Made by a program: the position numbers and the translations under genes | In this document: positions 34,901 through 45,539 of the stretch, piece after piece | How the letters are laid out: every line of letters starts with the position of its first letter | Position numbering within the stretch: position 1 is the stretch's first letter | The notes under the pieces: generated by a model | What the model saw: only the letters and a program-made list of their open reading frames with translations | Databases searched by the model: none | What the model was told of the DNA's origin: nothing | DNA from: Rhynchonema sp. JSB1_4 | Taxonomy: Eukaryota; Nematoda; Chromadorea; Monhysterida; Xyalidae | Reading direction: 5' to 3' | Assembly: GCA_030248065.1 (NCBI GenBank) | Contig: JASAMV010008184.1 | Location: forward strand, 17,482-81,481 | DNA length: 64,000 nucleotides

Positions 34901-37285
34901 TCTATGAAATGAACCAACTATCACACTCCTCCGGCCTTGAAACAGAAAAAATACTTAATCGCTTCAACACGTGCATTATACAGTGTTTGTGTCGTCGGTT
35001 GTCAGTCTTTCGTAAAATTTAATAAGTGCTGTTTCATTTATGACAAAATTTTTACATAAGTACGTATTAGGCTGCATCATACCACAAAGTCTGGTTGTTA
35101 TGGCGGGAACTTTATGTCATGTTGAGAATCTTTAATTGAATTTGTGAATGTCGTCAGAATCGAAATGCTATTTGTGGCACGACTGAACAACGACGAGGTT
35201 GACAAGTATTATTAGGCTAGATTCGTTTGGCATTATGTACTTGCGATGGAGACATGCAAATACAACTGCTATTATCGCTAAATTACTTAGTGACCGGATC
35301 GGATCGGACCGGTCTTGAGTGGGTAACATGACTATTTTTGAATTGAAGAGATATACAGAAGCCGCCAATTTCGACCCACGTAAAGGTCGCTTTCCGCCCT
35401 GAAATGACCAATTTTGAAACTGGTCGTACATATTTGGGAGCTCCGGTAAAACTCTTTTGATGCAAGGCAAGACATGTCCGATTCGATGTGGTACGGTAGC
35501 ATGTTCGATTTGTTGGCGATATTGTGTCTGTGTGAGAGCGCCCACGCGCAGTGGTACATAGGCATCAGAATACGCCGCACACGCTCACGTTGTCCTATTT
35601 CAGCCACATCGCCTCGCGACACCAACACGGACTGAAGAATTCGATCACGCAATTCCTGACAAATCCCTCTTGGGTCGACGGTGGCGTTTACAATGGGGTG
35701 AATCGAAACGAACAGGAACAATCGAGTGCAGATCACTAGTGGTTTCAACGTCGTTTGGCTCAAGGCTGCAATTTGTTCGAAAAGGTGTAGCAAGAATTGG
35801 GTGTGAGGGTATACATGTGGACGTCAGCTCCGTCGAAAGCTCGATATGAAAGAGCTCGGTGTAGACAAGAAACACTCCATGTTGACTACATATACAGTGT
35901 TATATGTTTACACCGAGCTTTCAACCATTAGACTGTCCTTTACACACTGTTCATGTTTACACCGTTTCGAAAATTCAACCCCAAGCGAGGCAAATGTGAT
36001 TGTGAACTAGCCTGGTTTCTGTGCTGCATAATAAGCCTTGCTCGTTCAGTCATTTTATTTTAAGTATACATAGTAAGCAGGTGAGCGTAGAAGTTACAAG
36101 CCACAAGGGGTAATTCGTATTACCGTAAACTTATTGACTTCGGTCCGTCGGTTGGACTGCGAACGCAGGGCGAAACAGATCAATATAACTGCACTCAGCA
36201 AGCACATTCAAATTTTAGCGCTGCGTTTGTGCAATGGGGATGTGCTATACCTACATCTAACAGGCCCTTTTCGTGCCGGGTCACGTACCAGCACTTTGAG
36301 TCATTGTGCGCAATTAATGCATCATTTGCATGTATCCTGAATGGAAAGTTGTATAAAACTTATGCGGGGCCAAAACCTAACTGTCAAACGTGCAGAACTA
36401 CCGTGCCACAAACCTATACATACATTTTTGGCTTCATTAACGTATCATTAACTCGGCCTTATCTGCTTTTCAGTGACATGGTAGCGAAGGCGCAACTGAG
36501 GCCTGTTTTCTAAACAGGTTAGGTACAAGTTGTTGACATTGCAAACAAAGTGGCAACCGATGCATGGCACAAACTAAAATGAAAAGTACAGTATACGGTA
36601 CCAGCGATGGAATACGCATTAGCAAATGGGCTATTTTTGGTACAACGTACATATGTACCGACAGGGACAGGTTCTCCGAACATGCAAATTCATAGGGCGA
36701 AGCCCGCGAACAACGTTATGATAAGCTTTGGAGCTATCATTAACCCGGCCCGGCGTGTCTACTCACAATGACAACATCAATAAATATAGGCGCAATTTCG
36801 GGTGTTTTTGGGAGAGGTTACCTGGTGATATAACAAACAAAGTGGCAACCAATGCCTGGCACAAACCAAAATAGAAACCAACCGCGTACGGTACCTGGGA
36901 CAGACGTGTGACAAAGTGCAGTGAAAAAAACGGTGTGGACAAACAGCGGTTTTTGAAAAACTTGGACCATTCAAGGAAATGTGTAATGCGCGGGCGGGGG
37001 GCGTTGGCGTTGGCTCGCCTAGGACTAAGCGTACGCGTAATGCCAAGTCCAAGCATAAGCCCAAGCCTATATGTAATGTCCAGGATGCAAGCTTGGAACA
37101 GCGGCCGCTGTTTTTTCGCCGCTGTGTTCGTACAGGATGGTTGTTCATAAAACGTAGTTTCGCCAAAAGGGTTTGTGCGGTCATTATTGTTTCGACTTAA
37201 CAGTGAACTGCGTGAAAACCAAAAAACTTCTGCGATTCAAATTTTAAAGAATGAGCATTCCCGAAAATACGGACACCAACAACCC
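34901..37285. other. Unassigned, with a small direct repeat
   Basis: No gene called. A minus-strand frame at 35332-35793 has a hydrophobic stretch (LVICTRLFLFVSIHPIV) but no ATG. Segments near 36540-36605 and 36835-36900 are diverged direct repeats (AACAAAGTGGCAACC). Confidence 0.4.
35764..35984. repeat. Degenerate GGGTGATATTTTCG-family MITE
   Basis: Contains GAGCTCGGTGTAGAC, TTTACACCGAGCTTTC and ends in TTTACACCGTTTCGAAAAT, in the same order as the copy at 22561-22787 but heavily diverged. Confidence 0.6.
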
Positions 37286-40200
37286 ATGATGAGGATGCCG
37301 TATTGCCTCCTGCCAGCGGCGAGTGTGATACTTTGCGAATGGGTGCTGGTCCATGCAGGTACTGTAGGCACACGTGAGGTTGATCCACGGATCATACAAA
37401 TCTTTGCGTTTTGTTACAACAGCTCATGTTATTTTGTGTCGGTGAGAAGCGAAACCAGGTGCGCAAGCTTTTGCAACAGAACAGCGTGTCTATTCCATGT
37501 GATCGTGTTGTATTCAAAAAATATATTTTTTGTGATACGGGACCACTTTTGGTCACTGAGTCTGGGGCACAATTTTGGCTGAAGAAGACGCAAAAAAATG
37601 ACTGTTTCTTTACTCGTTCCTAAGATCGGGCACTGATGATCGTATCTGCACCTTGAAGTCTTGTTGTTGTGATCGCAGAAGGTGCCATTGGACAAAAAAT
37701 GACCATTGAAAATGTAGGACAAGCACTGGGCTCTGCTTTAGCTTATCGGCCCAAAGTTTGACCGGCCACTGCTATAAGTTGTTGTGGATTGTTTTGGGTA
37801 GGCACTGTCCCCGCACGAACGCAATATTGCAGACTATTCATCCGATTGTGCGGCGGCCACACAAGGACAACGCAAATACTATTATTCGGTCACCAAGAAA
37901 TGCTATGTCGCTTACACGTAAGTTGAAAACGTGTTCCGTTTAGCCCTGCATTAGCCTCTGGTGACACCTCAGCGTGTGCGATAGGCAGAATGCGTGACGA
38001 ACGATACTTTGCAATGATTGCTGTACAGGGCAAGCGCCGACATGGAGCACAGAAATAACGCAGAGACCCGTTGCGCCACTTACAACTCGAACACTTTGGG
38101 CCCCGGTAACCTCATGTACGCCGGGTCACTAGCGGATAACCTGGCAATTATTGCCGGACTGGTGAGTTCCACAAACGTATTTCTTCGAAAAAAATCAGCT
38201 CCCATGATCTCACTAGGCGCTCACTTGAGTTGACTGAGGTATATACATAACTCAAGCGTATATACATACAAAGCGCATGCGTTGCTTGTGGCAGTGCGAA
38301 GTAAGTCGTGATCAAAGGTTGTTAACGCATGCGTGTTGTTATCACTGTGGCTCCCGCCGTCTGACTCTTTGGTTTGCGCCCGAAAGGCGCCACGGCAGGG
38401 AATGTACAAAGCGCCTCACCCATCATTTTCAACCACCAACTCGCCGTTTGCAGACCATCGGAGCCGGCAAGTACTACGTGTCTGGCAAACAGGACGGTTG
38501 GACCATGAACCCTACTAACGGACATCAGGACCCGGCGCCAGTAGAACCTAATGGTGGTTGGCAGTGGTACCTACCCTTCAATCCGGCCAACGTGCTTGTC
38601 CAGTCCTTCAATTTCACCGGCAGCGAACCGTGGAAACCAGGTTTGGGCCCCGGCTGGAACACATTTTAAGAACTATCAGGGAAATATTTCCGATGCGAGG
38701 AATATTGTGCATTTTTCACAAGGGTCACGTGGGTCATCCGCCATTCGGGCTTAGTGATTGATGGACATTATCCAGTGCAAACAAACGCACCCATGTGTTG
38801 CATGTGAGACACCCCGTTAGAAAGAACAATACAACAACGCAGTTTGTATTGTACTTTTCATGCATGTATGTTTCAGGCGAGCCCGACGACGCGATCACCT
38901 ACTTTTCATTTAATCTCGGCATCTTGGCGCACTCTAACTGCATCCGAATGGAAGTTGGCAACGGGAACGATGGACTGCTGGAGGACTATCACTGTTTCGT
39001 CAATGGATGGGGCTCGCCGTTCATATGTGAACACGATGGTGGGTCACGTGCACCTGAGAAATTCGATTAAACACCCACTGATAACTCCCCGGGGTGGGTG
39101 CTAATCGGACTTCGCAGGTCCTGGTCTAAACCTAAGCCTGTGACAACTGTTGCTGGTCAAACACACACCGGTTGTTGTGAGCCCCGGTCGTGCACTCGGG
39201 CTACATGATTCCGAACCCGTTGACGTCACATGCTACAGGCGGTCTCTGTGGCCATCAAAATTTTAAGAAAGATTGAGAAACGTCATCGTCACAGTTTTGT
39301 TCAAGCCCGTTTGTACCGTAGCACTATTTCGTGCACAGGAACACCCGTGGTCTGCTTCGGCGCACAAAACGTTTCCATTTCAGAGTGCGCTGTCGCGAAG
39401 AATAACGCACCGGAAGCCGGCCACACGCATTGCAACGGATCTGATGCACGTAAGTACCGCGCCTAAAGATCACAGGATCCCCGGTATTGCATTTATTTTT
39501 CTGCTCTATCAATTTTTTCGTCCGATTGTAAACTTCCCAAAACGGGAGCCAAAATGTTCCGTTGTTTTCAGTTGTTTTGTCATGTTCAGATGAAAATCGT
39601 CATAGCCACGCTCTAATGTGTCAAAATGCTGTTCTAAAATGTTCCTACTGACCACGGTTTTTTTTTCAAAATTCACTAGGTGCAACTTAGGTGCAACCCG
39701 CCAATTTTTTAGGTGCAGCTGGCCAAAGTAGGTGCAACCCCTATTTTGGACAAAAACGCCCATTTTAGGCTTTTTTGCCAGGTTGTGTGTTTAATGCTAT
39801 TTGCGTGCTTTTAGAAGTTCAATAAAGTTGTAACGCAATGAATGCCTTTTCCTTTAGCAAAAGCAAACTTTTCAGGGAAAGTTCAACAGTTTGTAGCACA
39901 TTTTGTACTAGTTTCATTATTGAGAACCGATTGAGAAGAAAACGAAACAGTAAAATTTTCATGTCACCATATCCACATTTCGGGGTCACGTACGAATCAA
40001 TTACTTTCGCTGTTCATTTACTGTGTGGGTATCTAATACTGTTGTCATGCTCTGCTCTGTTCTAGTCAGTGTAGTTCCTGGGGGGAGGGGTCCCCTCCTA
40101 AGGTACACTAACCGCCGCGACCAAGGTACACTAGTACACTAACCGCCGCACCAGGTACACTAACCGCCGCAATTTTTGCCTAAAATAGGCATTTTTAGCC

Positions 40201-41779
40201 CAAGATGGGCATTTTAGGCCTAAAATGGGTAATTTTCAGGTCAATGTTGTCAAAAGTCGCCAAAATACCCTATTTATGGAGAATTTTTTCCAAAAAAGGG
40301 CAAAAATAGGTCAAATTTTTCACCTCAAAGGACTTTTTCCTGAATTTTGGTCTTCCCCCTCCTTCCCCCCACAGGGAGGTACACTAACCGCCGCACCGAC
40401 AAAGTGGGTAGGTTCACTAACCGCCTCGCCGGACCAGGAACTACACTGATCCTAGTACAGCATGTATTTGTTTTGAATCTTACCATCAGCACACCAGGTA
40501 CTAACTGTGTACGAAATCAATCAATCAGATCAATATTTTTTGTCGATGTCGACCAAATGCTTCGATGGAATTTATTGGAAGGAATGAAAAGCCGCGCAGC
40601 GCATTTTTTTGTTTCTAAGCTTTCCAACCTTAAAAGATGCTGTATAAATGCTAAATTAAGCAAATAAGGGCCCAAAATTTTAGGTGCAACCTTGCACCTA
40701 TAACCCTGAATTTTTAGGTGCAATTCTGATTTTTTAGGTGCAAATTGCACCTAAAAAGTGTCTAAAAAAACTATGCTACTGACAATTTTGAAACACCCAG
40801 TTTTCCGCTTAGAGCCCCGAAGGCTGTAAGTGGAAACGTCTCCACATAAAAGCCACACGGGGCTTTGAATGGATTTTGTCGTTTTTTTAGTCGGGGAGCC
40901 CATTTTCCACCAAATTCCGGCTAAAGCCACCGGTGCTTTAAGTGGAAACTCTGGCATTTACCTTTGTGCATCACGCCTTTACTTTTTCACGGTAGACCGA
41001 CCATCTCCACACACGAGTTATAGCGTTATCGGACTCATCACAAAAATATCACTTCGCTATACTGCCCGTTTGTAAACACAGATCGGCATAAACTATTCCT
41101 ACATTCTCAGCGTACTTACCATTGCACAAATATTCTATTTCAGCAATTTTTGCACAATTTTACCCAGTTTCAGAAAAATACTGTTATCCGAAGCGAAATT
41201 TTTGTGGTCCGGAACGAAAGTAAGTAAATCTGAAAAAAAGATTTAAACTCAAAAAAGTTTGATAATGAAAAAAATTTAATCCTACTAACTCGTAGCTGCA
41301 GAACTCGTGTACTGCTTATTTATATGTGGTCGACGCAGATCGTGTCAAAGCAGACAAATGTCAAGTATAAATTTCTTGCGCTCACGTATACATGGATGCT
41401 GCGGTGAGGACGAACGTGGACAATTTGCGTTGACGATAAAAAAATAGCAGCCGCTTCTGAACTTGATACGGCTGATTGCAGTGTGCGACTACGTTGGCAA
41501 ACGCAACCTGGCTGGGGCATTACGCACTCAATGGGGGCAGAACCATACCGTAACCCATTCGTTGGACTGTGTGAACCTGTGCTCGGCGGAGAAGAAATGT
41601 CAATCGGCCACTTTCTATGAAGTCAGTCTCTGACTGGATTCGTTTGTTTGAGTATACATCCAATCAGCCAGTTTTCTCAGAGCTCGAACGTGTGTGTGAT
41701 GCACTGGCCTCCACGTGGACACGCGTGCGAAGAAACAATCAAGGCGTCAGGAACCAAACATTGGCATTTGAGCCAGTAG
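37286..41779 (+). CDS. Secreted C-type lectin with PAN/apple domain
   Basis: Eight exons: 37286-37358, 37833-37917, 38029-38161, 38454-38640, 38877-39038, 39384-39449, 41482-41621 and 41681-41779 (TAG). They total 945 bases, 314 residues, in continuous phase. Exon 1 is a signal peptide (CLLPAASVILCEWVLVHA). I chose the GTACTG donor at 37359 because it keeps the frame into exon 2; a longer exon 1 to 37441 would break it. Exons 2-5 form a long CTLD from SSDCAAATQGQRKYYYSV to DYHCFVNGWGSPFICEHD. Exons 6-8 are cysteine-rich; exon 7 has the PAN-like DCVNLCSAEKKCQSATFYE. No calcium-site EPN or QPD motif was obvious. Exon phases match the selectin-like gene, suggesting common origin. Intron 6 holds nested transposons. 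Probably an extracellular recognition protein. Confidence 0.78.
39674..40760. mobile_element. Element with AGGTGCAA words
   Basis: AGGTGCAA occurs about four times near 39680-39740 and about four times near 40680-40752, in both orientations on the right. Ends are CACTAGGTGCAA and TTGCACCTAAAAAGTG. No target duplication was found, so the limits are approximate. The hAT word element at 40067-40448 is nested inside. It lies in intron 6 of the CTLD-PAN gene. Confidence 0.5.
40067..40448. mobile_element. hAT-type word element C (GGTACACTAACCGCCGC)
   Basis: Ends CAGTGTAGTTCCTGG and complement. Flanking octamers GTTCTAGT and ATCCTAGT match at six of eight positions, so the insertion is older than A, D or H. 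The core matches element A; the word is GGTACACTAACCGCCGC. Confidence 0.8.
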
Positions 41780-42332
41780 AAAGGTGACGGTCAAAATCGA
41801 AATTCATAGTACCATCAATGTTCAACTGTACAATATGTATGTATGTATGTAAGTACACGTTGCAAAACTTGTTCAACAATGCCGGGATATGCCAAGACTT
41901 TCTGTAAATAATCCTTGCTGTTTGATTGATGCTTATGTACACGTGGTGCACGGTGTGCTTTGGAGATTTGAGTTTTCAAAAAAAGGATTTGCAGCACGCG
42001 TGCCATGTTTTATGTTTTAATGCCACCATAGCCATGCATATGCAGGCAAACTCTCTCAAAACACTTTGTTTAGCTGCGTTGCCGTTTGGTTCTGCTGATT
42101 GTGCCAAACATTTCCTATGTCATAGTTTCGAAAAAACAACTAGGAAATAGGAAATATTTCCTATTTCCTAGTTTCGTATCAAGTTTCCTAAAAATAGTTT
42201 TAACACGCAAAAGATTTCCTATTTCCTAGTTTTACGTAAGGCCGCCCTTACACAGAAAACGTTGTTTCATTTCCATTTTCCGATATGACTACACGCGCCC
42301 TTAGCCAGAAACTGCTGTGATCCTGTCCATAC
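41780..42332. other. Non-coding; iterated TTTCCTA block
   Basis: No gene. From about 42116 to 42245 TTTCCTATTTCCTAG is repeated in both orientations and the block ends ACGTAAGGCCGCCCTTA, resembling the Harbinger-like MITE end with yet another word. Confidence 0.4.
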
Positions 42333-42871
42333 TTAAAGCGGCGCCGCCGCTATTGTTTTTTGGTTTTCGACCTCGGTTCGAGATCAAGAACATTAGTTTT
42401 GACGAACTTCACCAAGATGGCGATTACCCACCGAAATCTATCCGCCAAGGTGGTCTATCGGGAACAAAACTGTCCGATATTGACGCACATTTGCACATGA
42501 TGATCAGGAATGACAAGAAATTCAAAATCACTGGGGCGTGGTATAGGCGGCGGGTTACGGTAGCCCGATAAAACATTAGCTCTTTTGTAAATAACAAATA
42601 TTTTGTCAACCTACCGTAACGCGCCGTCCATACCACACCTCTGTGATTTGAATTTTGCTTTGGAAATCCTGATTTCCATGCACACATAGTGCGTCAATAT
42701 TGGGATAGTTTGCTCCCGTGCGGCCATGTTGGTGGATCGATTTCGGTGGGTAATCGCCATTTTGGTGAAGTTCGTCAAAACTAATGTTCTTGATCTCGAT
42801 GCCAACAAACGATATAAGTGAAAAAACCGAGGTCGAAAACCAAAAGAACAATAGCGGCGGGGCCGCTTTAA
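42333..42871. mobile_element. Fold-back element with TTAAAGCGGC ends
   Basis: Arms of about 100 bp (TTAAAGCGGCGCCGCCGCTA with CGACCTCGG, and complement) surround a spacer with further inverted ATCGATTTCGG segments. No transposase. Confidence 0.7.
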
Positions 42872-43132
42872 GCTTCAGCTCATTCGGGGGTTCTGCGCCC
42901 AAGTTTTAGGAAAAAATTTCCTCATTTCGGGAACGGATAATCGCTGCACCAAGAGATAGCGACTCTCCGAGCTTAAAACTTGTGCATGACAGGTACTATC
43001 AGACTGCTTTCCAATGGTGCATAACACTTTGCCCAACTACTATACTGTCATAAAGAACAGTTTTTTATTTTTCGTGGAAAAAAACGGTGTTTTCCGAAAA
43101 AAACCGTTTTTTTCCAAATATATTTCCAGTAC

Positions 43133-44797
43133 TTAAAGGGCTCGGGACACAACCGAAGGAAGGGCAGCAGAGCGCAGTGTTATACATCGTTGGAAAGCAC
43201 TGTGACAGCATATGTCACGCACAAATGTTAAGCTCCTTAGATATTCGCTATCTCTTGGTAGAGTGACTTTTCGTTCCAGAAAAAAGTGAATTTTTTTATA
43301 ACTTGAAACGACCGGTGCAGAAACCCCAAATGGGTTGAAAGTCAAGTAACACATGGATAGGATTACAACAGCTTCTGGATAACTTATCATGAGAACTTCA
43401 GTCGCTCAAAGCATTGCTTCATTCGGTGAGGGTGCGAAATGTCCCAAAAATCGGCTACATTTTTCGAATACACAAGTTTGTCTCTAAATTTTGAGGCCGC
43501 ACTTTGTGTTGTTGAAATAAAAGAGCAATAGAAAAATAGAGCATTATCGAAAGTACCAGAAAATAAGGTTTTTAAATTCGGAAACACTTAGATAGCGGCG
43601 TGACAGGCCGAAAAAGACCTAAAAATTGCCCCTAAACTACATAGTTGCATTCATTGACGGAAATGTGATGTAAATAAGCCACGTATTGCATTGCATCGGA
43701 AACGAGAAAGTCAGATAAACGCACAGTCCAACAATCTAGACGAGTTTCAAGACATCAAACTCCATGGTCCGGCTGCTGCAGCCATGCCAGCCTGAATAAG
43801 ATATTTGGCTATAAGTCGTTACTGTTAAAGATTAATGCACATTTGATAGCATCAAACGATGTAGCTATAAAGTAGCTATCGAACGATATATGACATGCCC
43901 ATAATATCTCTTACTATGGACAAGAAACGGTCAAAATTCCGAAATCGCACACGGTGACGTGACGGTTCATTCCAGAATCGTCAAAAAAGCAATTTTTTAG
44001 CCTCTGCCCTTAAGCGTAAGAATTTATTGGGGCTTGTCATATATTGTTCGAAAGCTACTCCCGAGACACATCGTTTGGTGCTGTCACATTTAGAATAGCT
44101 GCTAACAGTAAGCATTTATAGCTGAATATCATATTCAGGTTAGTATGGTTGCCCCGAGAGCTCTGTAGACCTTGAGGTCTTCGGACCGTGATAGGTTATT
44201 AAACCAGACGTTTCTCTCAATTTTTTGTTTCGAATCCGATATAATCTGTGGCCTTTATGTGTCACAATTCTGGCAATTAATGTAACCACCTAATTTAGTG
44301 GCAATTTAATGGATTTTTAGGCCTGTCACGGAGCTAGCCATGAGTTAAGAAACTTAAAAACCTTATTTTCTGGTACTTTCGACGATGCTCTATTTCCCCA
44401 TTGCATACTTATTTCCGCAGCGCTAAGCGTGACTTCAAAATTTAGGAACAAACTTGTGTTATCGAAAAATAAGGCCGATTTTTGGAACGTTGCGCACCCT
44501 CACCGTGTGAAGCAATGGTCTGAGCGACTGAAGTTGTGATGGTAAGTTATTCCGAAGCTGTTGTAATCCTATCCACGTGTTACTTGACCATCAACTCATT
44601 TGGGGTTTCTGCACCGGTCGTTCCAATTTGTGCAAAAATTCAGTTTTTTTCTGGAACGAAAAGTCCCTCTACCAACAGATAGCGAATCTCCAAGGAGCTT
44701 AAAATTTGTGCGTGACATAGGCTGTCGGAATGCTTTCCAACGGTATGTAACACTATGTCCTGCTACCCTTCCTTCGGTTATGTCCCGAGCCCTTTAA
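43133..44797. mobile_element. Large fold-back element, arms about 470 bp
   Basis: 43133-43615 and 44335-44797 are diverged reverse complements, from TTAAAGGGCTCGGGACA to its complement. The centre (about 720 bp) has no gene. The ends share TTAAAG with the element at 42333. Outside, from 43030 and to 45150, lie A/T runs with CGGAAAAAAAC words. A partial third end copy is near 45150-45195. Confidence 0.72.
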
Positions 44798-45539
44798 GAA
44801 CGTAATTTCGAACAATATAACAATTTCAGTGCAAAATTTGTTCGAAGTGACGAGAGTGTTCTTGAGGAGTGTTGAAGTCAGTCGAAAACACTTGGTTTAC
44901 ACGCTTTTTGACCCATTTTCGGCCGGTTAACTTTCGTGCTCGAGCCAATTTTTCACTAAAATCGAAAAACTCATCAGTTTTGCATTACAATTTTTTGGCC
45001 AAATTGGAATAAAGTACCGATATTTTTCCGATCAAAAACCGAAAAGGTACCTACGGAAAAATAAATGGAAAAGTATTCGGGTTTCGGAAAAAAAACGTTT
45101 TTTTCGGTTTTTTTTTTCGAAAAAAACCGGTTTTTTTCCGCCTGCCAGTATACCCACTACCCTTCCTGCGGTTGTGACCCGAGGCCTTTCCAAGAATTGG
45201 ACACGTGGCACATCAGTTTTTACTCAACAATGCTATTTTCAATTTTTAAGCACATTTCACCATAATTCTTTGTGCCACACGTGTATAAACATACAACTCG
45301 GTTTTAAACACACGCAGCTGTTTTCCGTTACATCCTTTGATGGTCCGCGTGTGTTGCGCATCACGAAAGTCTTGTGCCATGTAGATATAGAATTTCCAAG
45401 TACGTGTGTGAAAATGATCTGCATGATATGTTTATACACGCACGGCATCAATATGCTGTATCTTGCAACAACAACAAGTGCAAGAACAATGATCATCACA
45501 TTTTCACCAATTTCTGCATTGGCAGCGTTGCGTTCTCAC

